This document shows, one piece after another, positions 25,301 to 32,827 of a stretch of 64,000 bases of DNA. The first letter of the stretch is position 1, and each line of letters starts with the position of its first letter. Below the pieces are notes generated by a model that worked only from the letters and a program-made list of their open reading frames with translations, searched no databases and had not been told where the DNA came from. A program made the position numbers and the translations under genes. The stretch comes from Bacillota bacterium (GTDB lineage: Bacteria; Bacillota; Clostridia; Christensenellales; CAG-138), in NCBI GenBank assembly GCA_023400985.1, contig JAEXEN010000037.1, positions 47,182-111,181 on the forward strand, read 5' to 3'.

Positions 25301-26245
25301 TTATTCGGGAATCTTTCCAAGATATGGGTGGTTCAGCCCTTTCCAGTATTTCGCTTCGCGCTCAAACCAAACGTCATCTTGCTCCATATGGAAAGACTTT
25401 TCCCATTCTTCCTTGCTCATGCCGAAATCGTTGGAGTCGGCATACACCGTGCTTTTGTCCTTCAAGACGCGTTCACCGACCTCTATCATCCGGTAAGTTG
25501 CCCCCTTTTGCAACTGATGCGCCGTAATGAAGTTGAAGCCCAGTTCCGCAAGATCATCCATTTCAACGTCAGGCACGCCGCCGGGAGCCATCACATCAGG
25601 CCACATTTTCCAGCCCTTTACATATTTGGCTACTTGTTTGGCATGGTCGAGCGTCATAAGACCAATCACAAGCGTCATTTCCGCGCCAAGCTCTTCGGCG
25701 CGTATGCAACGCTCAATGGCCTCATCAAGCCCTTCCTGCAAAGCGCACTCGGTACGAGCGATCAGCATGCAATCGGTTCCACTGCATGCATCCAAGGCCG
25801 CGCGTGTTTTCGCAAGAAATACATCGCGCGAAACCACGGGGTGGTGGATCTGGCCGAAGGGCTTTCCGCCGCGCAGTTCCATGCCCCAACGGTTGTAGCC
25901 GCGTACGCCGGTCGTATCATCAAGCGTCAAAGACATTGCACCAGCCTCGGCTAAACGGCGCGTGGTGCGATAGGCGTGAAGGGGCGTTTCTCCAAACCCG
26001 TCGTCCGCATCAATGCAACAGGGCAGCGGCGACGCGGTGCATACTTCTTTCGTCACGCGTACAAGGTCATCCGCCGTAACGAGCCCGATATCGGGCGTAG
26101 CGCAGTTTCCAGCCACGACACCACCAGAAAGAAGTGTTGCTTCAAACCCGGCAATTTCAGCCGCCTTCGCAGACATTACATTCCATACGATCGGCGCAAA
26201 AATTTGTTTTTGCGCGACCAGCTCCTTAAGTGTTTTTCTTTCCAT
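25301..26245 (-). CDS. Isocitrate lyase/PEP mutase-superfamily protein (copy 1)
   Basis: TIM-barrel enzyme, 314 residues. The Mg-binding loop CCIDADDGFGETPLHAYRT is the superfamily's DADxGYG site, and MLIARTEC matches the usual iARTDA strand. The lyase motif K(K/R)CGH, which carries the catalytic Cys of isocitrate and methylisocitrate lyases, is missing; the equivalent stretch reads LDDTTGVRGYNRWGM. The usual Glu of the metal site (LEDQ) is Asp. So it is not an ordinary lyase. Decarboxylase, hydrolase or mutase activity on a 2-oxo or 2-hydroxy dicarboxylate is conceivable. A close paralogue precedes it by 47 bases. Confidence 0.85.
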   Translation of the reverse strand: MERKTLKELVAQKQIFAPIVWNVMSAKAAEIAGFEATLLSGGVVAGNCATPDIGLVTADDLVRVTKEVCTASPLPCCIDADDGFGETPLHAYRTTRRLAEAGAMSLTLDDTTGVRGYNRWGMELRGGKPFGQIHHPVVSRDVFLAKTRAALDACSGTDCMLIARTECALQEGLDEAIERCIRAEELGAEMTLVIGLMTLDHAKQVAKYVKGWKMWPDVMAPGGVPDVEMDDLAELGFNFITAHQLQKGATYRMIEVGERVLKDKSTVYADSNDFGMSKEEWEKSFHMEQDDVWFEREAKYWKGLNHPYLGKIPE

Positions 26246-26292
26246 CTACGCACCCTCCATATCCATTCGTCGTAATTGTCTGCGGCAGCAGT

Positions 26293-27255
26293 CTATTTTT
26301 CTCCAGGCAAACTTTCCCACAGATGGGGCTCCATTGACAGCCAGCGATCCTGCTTTACCGTTCCCTCGCGCGGCTTACGCGCGGTGCCGAGCGGTGTGAT
26401 GATCAACTGATCGTCGTTTAAACCCATCCGATGCATATCGTGGTAAGCCATGCTACGCTCCTGCAAGCAATGTTTCCCGAAATCGACCATGCCTGCAATC
26501 GCAGCCTTTTCCAAGATGTGCATCGTCACAAAATTGAAGCCAAGCTTTTCGATATCTTCAAGCTTCACATCGGGAACGCCATCGGTGCTCCCCACATCCG
26601 GCCACATTTTCCAGCCCGGAACATTCTCGGAGACTTTCTTTGCCTCTTCAATATTCATAAGGCCAATGATAAGCGTCATTTCCGCGCCAAGCTCGCGCGC
26701 AAGAAGACAGCGCTCGATCGCTTCATCAAGACCGTCTTGCAGCTTGCATTCGGTACGTGCGATCAGCATGCAATCCGTACCCGCGCATGCTTCCAGAGCA
26801 GCCTTCGTTTTTGCAAGCCATAGCTTACGCGAAACGGTAGGATGTGTCATCGTACCGTCTGCTGCCCCGCCGCGAAGCTGCATGCCCCAGCGGTTGTAAC
26901 CACGATGGCCCGTTGTATCGTCGAGCGTCAGCGACATAGCGCCCGCTTCGACTAGGCGGCGCGTGGTGCGATAGGCATGGAGCGGGGTTTCTCCGTAGCC
27001 GTCGTCTGCGTCTATACAGCATGGAAGCGGGCTGGCTTCGCAAACATACTCGGTCGCACGAACCAAATCATCAGCCGTCATAAGCCCGATATCCGGTAGA
27101 CCACATACCCATTCCGCTAAGGCGCCTCCGGAAAGAAGCGTGGCCTCGTAACCTGCCTGTTCCGCTGCTTTTGCCGACATAACGTCCCATACGCAGGGAG
27201 CGAATACCTGCTTTTTCGCTACGAGTTCACGTAACGTAGTCCTCTTTTCCTCCAT
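26293..27255 (-). CDS. Isocitrate lyase/PEP mutase-superfamily protein (copy 2)
   Basis: 320 residues, a tandem paralogue of the next gene, similar over nearly the whole length (for example DDTTGHRGYNRWGMQLRGG against DDTTGVRGYNRWGMELRGG). Same DADDGYG metal site and same absence of the catalytic Cys. The C-terminal 60 residues differ most. Two diverged copies kept side by side suggest a heteromer or two related substrates. Start ATG 27255 follows AAGGAGG. A 158-bp gap upstream holds an operator-like sequence and a weak promoter. Confidence 0.85.
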   Translation of the reverse strand: MEEKRTTLRELVAKKQVFAPCVWDVMSAKAAEQAGYEATLLSGGALAEWVCGLPDIGLMTADDLVRATEYVCEASPLPCCIDADDGYGETPLHAYRTTRRLVEAGAMSLTLDDTTGHRGYNRWGMQLRGGAADGTMTHPTVSRKLWLAKTKAALEACAGTDCMLIARTECKLQDGLDEAIERCLLARELGAEMTLIIGLMNIEEAKKVSENVPGWKMWPDVGSTDGVPDVKLEDIEKLGFNFVTMHILEKAAIAGMVDFGKHCLQERSMAYHDMHRMGLNDDQLIITPLGTARKPREGTVKQDRWLSMEPHLWESLPGEK

Positions 27256-27288
27256 GTTTGACCTCCTTGCATGATTTTCTAAACAAAA

Positions 27289-27308
27289 GATAATCGAACG
27301 AATTCAGG
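27289..27308. promoter_or_regulatory. Operator-like sequence ahead of the PEP-mutase-like genes
   Basis: On the minus strand CCTGAATTCGTTCGATTATC resembles CCTGAATCGATCCGTTAG at 29086-29103 in the main control region. A weak promoter overlaps it (TTCGGA, 17, TTATCT). Both sites could bind the neighbouring LacI-family regulator. Confidence 0.35.
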
Positions 27309-27413
27309 TTTCCGAAAAGGTTCCGCACGGCTAATGCGCTTATGCGCACCGACGATCAGATCCGAAATATGATCTTTTGATTTTTGAAAGGATGTAATAT
27401 CTCTGGTTATGGT

Positions 27414-28100
27414 TCAGCAAAACTCGCTTAACCCTTCTATGGCGTATACCCGAACCGGGCAGGAATCGAGGCCCTTGATGGGCAACGGGGAGAACGAAAT
27501 AAAGAAAGTATCCGTTTTAAGTTCCTCGAGATTTTTGAGAACTTCGAGAAAGGTGATGTTTTCCGCCATCAAAATATCGTGGAAGGGCTTCACGTCCTCG
27601 TTACGGTTCTCAATGGAAACGCCGTCGCCGAAGCCCACGCTTTTCACCTTGCGGTCGCGAAGCCATTTGGCGGTCTCTCCGTTGATGAGAAGGCGCTTAT
27701 CCTCGGCGGTGTTGGTCTTCTCGGTGAAAGGCGGCAGCTTATGATGCGAATCGAGGATGATGACGTCCCCTTCTCTGATGCGGCTCCCACAAGCTTCCTC
27801 CAGCATGGCGGGCGTGATGTAGGCGTTTTCGGACGCGTTCTCGATGACCACATACAGCGCCCTGCCCATGAAGTTCGTAATAGGGAGAGCTGAAACGTCC
27901 GGCCAGTTGTCGTCATGGTGGTATGGGCATTCACAATGCGTGCCCAAGTGGCTCGTGATATCGATGATCGTATGGAAATCGGGTATGGGTCCGCCGGTGT
28001 TAAAGCGGAACAGATGGCAGCGCCTCGTTTCCGTTGCGGGGTCCAAAGGCTTGCTGAGATCTACGACGCGAAGTTTTCCCATTTGATAAGAAGCGGACAT
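27414..28100 (-). CDS. Cyclase / kynurenine-formamidase-like metal hydrolase
   Basis: Metal-dependent amide or lactone hydrolase of the 'putative cyclase' family, 228 residues from ATG 28100 (GGAGG 5 bases upstream). The family motif HxGTHxDxPxH appears as SHLGTHCECPYHH, with Glu in place of the usual Asp. Members hydrolyse N-formylkynurenine, isatin, or cyclic esters and amides. It lies 21 bases after the reductase gene in the same transcript. Substrate unknown. Confidence 0.85.
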   Translation of the reverse strand: MSASYQMGKLRVVDLSKPLDPATETRRCHLFRFNTGGPIPDFHTIIDITSHLGTHCECPYHHDDNWPDVSALPITNFMGRALYVVIENASENAYITPAMLEEACGSRIREGDVIILDSHHKLPPFTEKTNTAEDKRLLINGETAKWLRDRKVKSVGFGDGVSIENRNEDVKPFHDILMAENITFLEVLKNLEELKTDTFFISFSPLPIKGLDSCPVRVYAIEGLSEFC

Positions 28101-28121
28101 ACTTGCCTCCAAGGTTGAATT

Positions 28122-29033
28122 TTAGCGCCTGTCTTCGAGGGCATGTATCAGCGCGACTATCATTTCGTGATACGGTACCGGCACGCCGAGCCTTTTCGCC
28201 GTCGCCACGACTGCGCCGCTTATCGTGTCCACCTCCGTGCTTGCCCCGCGCCGGATATCGGCGTAGATGGAGGTGTAACCCTGCCTGGCGCTTGCGAGCA
28301 CGCCTTCTATGACATCGATTTCAATTTTTGCATCAAAAATAGCAGAGCCCTCCGCGTTTGCAACCGCCACCGCTTCTTTCACAAGCGAATGCATGATAGA
28401 TCGGGCATATTTATCTTCTAAAATGAAACCGAGCGGTACCTGAAGGATCGCGGTCAAAGAGCTTGCCGCCGTATTTAAAAAGAGCTTTTTCCAAATCTTT
28501 TCCTTGACGGCGTCGGATACGGAGGTCGGCAAGCCGCAGGCCGTGAGCGTTTCCGCAATGGGTATCAAGCGTTCGCTGCCGCCGAAAAGAAGACCGATGG
28601 TGGTATCTCCCCCGCCGCCGTGCTGCACGGAACCGTCCGTATTAAGGGAGCTGTTGTGCTGGGTGGTGCCGATGATGACGCGTTCGGCGGGCGCTTGCTT
28701 CAAAAGCTTTTGCTCGTGCCCCATGCCGTTCTGAAGCGTCATCAAATAGGTGTCGGGCCCAATGAGGGCTTTGTTGGTATTGAGCGCCGCTTCGGTAAAC
28801 ATGGCCTTTACGAACACGACCACAAGATCCATATGCCCCAAGGCGGAAACGTCTGTGACAGCGAGCGGATGGAGCACAACTGGCTTTTCGCCCTCTTTTA
28901 TCACAACGCCGTTTTGGTTGATCTGCTCCACGCGCAGGGCATTCACGTCTACCAGCCAAACTTGATTATGTAGCGAAAGATATCCGCCAAACAGCGCACC
29001 CATGGCGCCCGCGCCCAAAACTGCAATTTTCAC
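28122..29033 (-). CDS. Ketopantoate reductase (PanE/ApbA)-family dehydrogenase
   Basis: NADPH-dependent 2-oxoacid reductase fold, 303 residues. N-terminal Rossmann motif GAGAMGALFGGYL, LQNGMGHE, and the catalytic Lys region VKEKIWKKLFLNTAASSLTA. Canonical PanE makes pantoate, but the family is broad and the catabolic setting argues against vitamin synthesis. Start is GTG 29033 with GGTAAGG upstream. It is the first gene after the control region, so the operon reads reductase, cyclase, then the two PEP-mutase-like genes and the transporter. Confidence 0.85.
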   Translation of the reverse strand: MKIAVLGAGAMGALFGGYLSLHNQVWLVDVNALRVEQINQNGVVIKEGEKPVVLHPLAVTDVSALGHMDLVVVFVKAMFTEAALNTNKALIGPDTYLMTLQNGMGHEQKLLKQAPAERVIIGTTQHNSSLNTDGSVQHGGGGDTTIGLLFGGSERLIPIAETLTACGLPTSVSDAVKEKIWKKLFLNTAASSLTAILQVPLGFILEDKYARSIMHSLVKEAVAVANAEGSAIFDAKIEIDVIEGVLASARQGYTSIYADIRRGASTEVDTISGAVVATAKRLGVPVPYHEMIVALIHALEDRR

Positions 29034-29092
29034 CTTACCAGCACCCCGACAACTTACTAACTTTTTTGTGAAACTTCAGAAAAACCTAACGG

Positions 29093-29098
29093 ATCGAT
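29093..29098. promoter_or_regulatory. ATCGAT-centred operator-like site A
   Basis: ATCGAT within GGATCGATTC, about 32 bases downstream of the predicted leftward start. Central CG with AT flanks is the usual shape of LacI-family operators. Confidence 0.35.
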
Positions 29099-29119
29099 TC
29101 AGGATTTGCGTTAATGTTT

Positions 29120-29134
29120 TGGTATCGTTTGCAA
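29120..29134 (-). promoter_or_regulatory. Perfect cre-type site over the leftward transcription start
   Basis: TTGCAAACGATACCA on the minus strand meets every position of the CcpA cre consensus WTGNAANCGNWNNCW. It overlaps the predicted +1 (about 29130). Binding of CcpA, or of the local LacI-family regulator, would block the operon. Confidence 0.65.
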
Positions 29135-29136
29135 TT

Positions 29137-29165
29137 ATGCTATCACAGCTCTTTGAGAGATGCAA
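29137..29165 (-). promoter_or_regulatory. Promoter of the leftward catabolic operon
   Basis: Minus strand TTGCAT (29165-29160), 17 bases, TAGCAT (29142-29137). CATAAT overlaps the -10 but would need a 20-base spacer. Confidence 0.45.
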
Positions 29166-29277
29166 TAGGGTAAATCCAAAATTTTTCTTGATTTTTACAA
29201 ATTTTAGCAAAATTTAATTGCCATTTTTCGATATTTTGTTCATTATATACAATATCAATAAAATAAATATCCCGAAT

Positions 29278-29297
29278 AATGGCATCGATTCTAATAT
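29278..29297. promoter_or_regulatory. Operator-like site B
   Basis: AATGGCATCGATTCTAATAT. Its core and right flank match site C read in reverse at 15 of 18 positions or better (ATG..ATCGATTCTAA.AT), so B and C are copies of one site in opposite orientation. Confidence 0.45.
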
Positions 29298-29502
29298 TTT
29301 CAAAATTATATATGCCGCCACGATAGAAAACTTATGCAAAGCCAATTCGCCTTTCATCCGCCGCAAAAAAAGCCACCGCTCTCGTATGGTTTTTGTGCAA
29401 ATTGCTCCCTTTCCCCTGCATATGGCGGCAGAAGATATAAATTTATTGTGTAAAGAGGTGCTTTAAATCCGCTTGACTTTCAGGAAAAGCTGTGGGAAAA
29501 TA

Positions 29503-29522
29503 ATTTTAGAATCGATTTCATG
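29503..29522. promoter_or_regulatory. Operator-like site C
   Basis: ATTTTAGAATCGATTTCATG, the inverted counterpart of site B, directly upstream of the rightward promoter candidates for the cupin and LacI genes. Autoregulation by the LacI protein is likely. Confidence 0.45.
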
Positions 29523-29618
29523 ATTTGCTTCTTTAAATATTTGCGGTATTGTTTTATATTACAAAAACAAGTGCGCGTTTTTTACAAGGGATAAAACGCA
29601 CACGCAGGAGGCATGTTT

Positions 29619-29969
29619 ATGGTTCGCAAAGGCAGCGAAAGAAATATCGAGACCGCAGAACGCAGGTTTGGCGGCGAAGGCTTCGTTACGGTACGGCATT
29701 TGATCAACGCCCCCGATGAACTAAACGGCAAGGGCCGCACGTTTGCCCATACAACGCTTCTCCCCGGGCATTCCATCGGCTTTCACATTCATGAAGGCGA
29801 ATCGGAGACCTACTACATTTACAGCGGCAAAGGTGAGTTCAACGACAACGGCGTCATAAAGACCGTAGAAACGGGCGATGTTACCTTTACGCCCCCGGGA
29901 ACGAGCCATGGCATCAAGAACATCGGCGATACGCCGCTCGAGATGATCGCGCTTATCCTTTACGCATAA
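29619..29969 (+). CDS. Small single-domain cupin protein
   Basis: 116-residue conserved-barrel protein starting at ATG 29619, 7 bases after AGGAGG (the ATG at 29613 is too close). Cupin motif 1 is GHSIGFHIHEGESETYYIYSG with metal ligands His, His and Glu; motif 2 is PPGTSHGIKN. Such proteins bind small ligands or isomerise sugars, or act as dioxygenases. Its divergent position beside the regulator and opposite the catabolic operon suggests it acts on the same compound. Confidence 0.87.
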   Translation: MVRKGSERNIETAERRFGGEGFVTVRHLINAPDELNGKGRTFAHTTLLPGHSIGFHIHEGESETYYIYSGKGEFNDNGVIKTVETGDVTFTPPGTSHGIKNIGDTPLEMIALILYA

Positions 29970-30006
29970 ACACGGTCCTTTCATTATTTTTGCTGAGGTT
30001 TTTTGA

Positions 30007-31020
30007 ATGGGTATAGAAGACGCTTCGATCCAGGGGGCTACAATCTATGACATCGCGTCCGCCGCCGGTGTTTCCCCAAGCACGGTATCACGCGTGATCA
30101 ACAATAAATCCGGCGTGAAAAAAGCGACGCGCGACCGCGTCATCAAGTATTTGAATGAATATAACTATTCGCCCAACGAGGCGGCGCGCGGACTTGTGAA
30201 TCAATCCTCAAAAATGATCGGCATCTTGATCTCGGACATGCGCACCACCCACCATACCGACGGCGTATACTTCATCGAGCGCGAGCTTTCCAAGCTCGGC
30301 TATTGCTGCATCATCTTCAATACGGGCAGAGAGGACGCCGAAAAGTCCGATTATATTCAGATATTGAGCACGCGCCGCGTAGAGGCCGCCGCGCTGATCG
30401 GCTCCACGTTCCAGTCGGAAATGATCGCCGAAAGCATACGCACCTACATGCCCAACACGCCTGTGATACTGGCCAACGGCTATTTGAACCTGCCCAATGT
30501 TTACGGCGTGATTGCCGATGAGCAAAGCGGCGTGGCTAGCTGTGTGGAGCTGCTTGTCAAAAAAGGGCGCCGCAACCTCGCCTTCATTTTAAACGATGCC
30601 ACCCCCAGCAATCTCCTCAAGCAAAACGGCTTTTGCACGGGAATCGCGCAGCATCTTGGTACGCAACCGCACATCGTACTTGCGGGGATCGGCAAGGACG
30701 ACGCGTATCGTGCGACCTGCACGCTGATGAAAGAACACCCGAAAACCGACGGCATCGTCTATTCCGAGGATTTGCTTGCCGTGAGCGGTATGCGTGCGCT
30801 CAAGTCCATGGGGTACGACGTGCCAAAACACGTTTCCGTGGTGGGCATCAACAACTCCGCGGTCGCAGAGATATGCACCCCCACCCTAACCTCGCTCGAT
30901 AATATGTTGTTCGACCTAAGCGTTACGGCGGCACGGAATCTAATAGACGTTTTACAGGGCAAACACGTCGCACGCAAGGTCATGATACTCTCCACGCTCG
31001 TTGAGCGTGAAAGCACCTGA
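30007..31020 (+). CDS. LacI-family transcriptional regulator
   Basis: 337 residues. N-terminal helix-turn-helix TIYDIASAAGVSPSTVSRVINNKSGVKKATRDRV with hinge helix SPNEAARGLV, then a periplasmic-binding-like effector domain and the C-terminal dimer region. It follows the cupin by 37 bases. Regulators of this type usually bind CG-centred palindromes such as those at 29093, 29284 and 29511 and respond to a small substrate. It is the probable local repressor of both divergent units. Confidence 0.92.
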   Translation: MGIEDASIQGATIYDIASAAGVSPSTVSRVINNKSGVKKATRDRVIKYLNEYNYSPNEAARGLVNQSSKMIGILISDMRTTHHTDGVYFIERELSKLGYCCIIFNTGREDAEKSDYIQILSTRRVEAAALIGSTFQSEMIAESIRTYMPNTPVILANGYLNLPNVYGVIADEQSGVASCVELLVKKGRRNLAFILNDATPSNLLKQNGFCTGIAQHLGTQPHIVLAGIGKDDAYRATCTLMKEHPKTDGIVYSEDLLAVSGMRALKSMGYDVPKHVSVVGINNSAVAEICTPTLTSLDNMLFDLSVTAARNLIDVLQGKHVARKVMILSTLVEREST

Positions 31021-31041
31021 TCCAAATATAAATGTTCGATC

Positions 31042-31073
31042 GGGGAGGAGGCCGGGATAAGGGTCTCCTCCCC
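31042..31073 (+). terminator. GC-rich hairpin after the LacI gene
   Basis: GGGGAGGAG and CTCCTCCCC form a perfect 9-bp stem 22 bases past the stop. The following sequence is pyrimidine-rich (CTTCCTCT) but not a true T-run, so termination may be weak. Confidence 0.5.
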
Positions 31074-31225
31074 TTCCTCTAGGTACAGCCTCCCCTTCCT
31101 CACAGCACCGTTGCCACCCCCAGGCTTTTATATTATTATAATTATAATATTGAATATTTCAGACCGCATTTCCTTACACCCGTAAGGTGAGGGTTCTATT
31201 TCTTTACCTTAGCGAAGGAGTTTTG

Positions 31226-32827
31226 ATGAAAAACTACAAAGCCATGATCGTCGACGACGAGGCGGAAGTACGCGAGGGCATCGTCGCCCGGCTCAACTGG
31301 GAGGGCCTCGGCTTCGAAGTCGTCGCGGAGGCCGAAAACGGCCTGGAGGCCATCGAAAAGGCGGAGGCCAACGAGGTGGATCTTCTGCTGACGGATATCA
31401 AGATGCCCTTCATGGACGGGCTTTCCATGATCGCAGAATTTCGCACGCTGCACCCGAGCGCGAAGGTTGTGATCCTCTCCGGCTTCGACGATGCGGACTA
31501 CGCGCGGCAGGCCATCAAGCTCGGCGTTACGGAATACGCTTTAAAGCCCGTCAACGCCGAGGAGCTTACCGCCATGCTCTCGCGCATGAAGGTCCAGCTC
31601 GACCGCGAATACGGCGAAAAGCTCGATATTGCCGTCCTAAAGGAAAAATACAAGCGCGCGCTGCCCGTTATGAAAGAGCGCTTCCTCAACGACCTTCTTT
31701 GGCGGCGCATGCCGATAGAAGAGATTTTGGAGGGCGTTGCCGCCTACGGCATCGAGATCGGTATAGCGGCGGAAAAGCTTGTGCTCGTTTTCGACATCGC
31801 GCCGCACGGCGCGCGCAAAGAGCCTTTGGAGGGCGCCTTGGTGCCCATTTCGGTGGCACAGCTCATCGAGGAAACCTTTGTCGGCCGCTGCCGCACGGCG
31901 CTGTGCTCGGGGATATCGCAGCTCGTCGCCGTGACCGCATGGGAGGGAGCGGATCCCGTAAGCCGCGCAGTGCTTTTGTGCAGCGATATTTCGGCCCGCT
32001 GCAAGCGCATTTTGGATGTGCGCGTGACCTGCGGCGTGAGCAAGCCCTACCTCTCGCTTTCCGACACACCCGAGGCCTACGCGCAAGCGCGCACCGCGCT
32101 CGAATACCGCGAGGAGCCGGGCCTGGGGCGCGCCATCTACATCGGCGACGCCGAAACCGGCGGCGGGCAGGGCAATATTTTGGACGAACGCAACGAAAGG
32201 CTCCTTTTGAGCGCCGTGCGCACGGGAGCTTCTTCGCATGTGGACGAGGCCGTAAAGGGGCTGATGCAGGTACTCGAAAGCCCTGTGGAGAATGCGTGGC
32301 AGAAGCAGGCGCACTTCGTTTCCGTATGCAACGCGCTCAACCGCATTGTGGTGCGGTACGGCCTTTCGGGGGAAACGGAGCTCACGGAGCGTCTTGCCTC
32401 TCGCATCGGCGCCGACCTAAACCCCACGGAGCTTCGCGCGTGGCTCACGGACGCATGCATTTCCCTGCGCGGCTTCGTGATACGCCGGCGCGAGAGCATG
32501 CCGCGGCTCCTTGCCGAAAAAGCCGTGCGCTACATGGAAGAAAATTACGGTGACGCTTCCCTTTCGGCGGAAAGCGTATGCGAGCACCTGCACGTTTCCC
32601 GCTCGTACTTTTTCGAGATATTCAAAAAAGAGACGGGGCGAAGCTTCGTGCAGTATCTGACGGATGTGCGCATGGAACACGCCGCGGCGCTTCTCCGCGA
32701 TCCCGAGATGAAGACCATCACCGTGGCCTGCGCCGTGGGCTACGAGGAACCCAATTATTTTTCACACGTCTTCAAACGGCGCTTCGGCGTGACGCCGGCG
32801 CGTTACAGGCGGCAGGATACGGTATGA
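31226..32827 (+). CDS. YesN-type response regulator (receiver plus AraC domain)
   Basis: 533 residues from ATG 31226 (AAGGAG 5 bases upstream). N-terminal receiver domain with the acidic pair VDDE, phospho-acceptor Asp in LLTDIKMPFMDG and the KPV motif. There is a middle region of unknown fold, then a C-terminal AraC pair of helix-turn-helices (SAESVCEHLHVSRSYFFEIFKKE; TVACAVGYEEPNYFSHVFKRRFG). Its stop overlaps the kinase ATG. Upstream (31130-31160) is a very AT-rich promoter region. Probably activates the downstream sugar transporter. Confidence 0.92.
   Translation: MKNYKAMIVDDEAEVREGIVARLNWEGLGFEVVAEAENGLEAIEKAEANEVDLLLTDIKMPFMDGLSMIAEFRTLHPSAKVVILSGFDDADYARQAIKLGVTEYALKPVNAEELTAMLSRMKVQLDREYGEKLDIAVLKEKYKRALPVMKERFLNDLLWRRMPIEEILEGVAAYGIEIGIAAEKLVLVFDIAPHGARKEPLEGALVPISVAQLIEETFVGRCRTALCSGISQLVAVTAWEGADPVSRAVLLCSDISARCKRILDVRVTCGVSKPYLSLSDTPEAYAQARTALEYREEPGLGRAIYIGDAETGGGQGNILDERNERLLLSAVRTGASSHVDEAVKGLMQVLESPVENAWQKQAHFVSVCNALNRIVVRYGLSGETELTERLASRIGADLNPTELRAWLTDACISLRGFVIRRRESMPRLLAEKAVRYMEENYGDASLSAESVCEHLHVSRSYFFEIFKKETGRSFVQYLTDVRMEHAAALLRDPEMKTITVACAVGYEEPNYFSHVFKRRFGVTPARYRRQDTV

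Larger units (their letters stand above)
29034..29618. other. AT-rich divergent control region (585 bp)
   Basis: No convincing gene. It separates the leftward catabolic operon from the rightward cupin and LacI genes. It contains a leftward promoter, a cre-type site, three ATCGAT-centred operator-like palindromes and rightward promoter candidates (TTTAAA, 17, TATATT at 29532-29560; or TTGCTT, 16, TATTGT at 29525-29552). An 82-codon reading at 29218-29466 lacks a ribosome site and looks random. Confidence 0.6.

Noticed and set aside
29218..29466. An 82-codon open frame in the divergent control region
   Set aside because: No ribosome site, AT-rich low-complexity composition and no recognisable motif.
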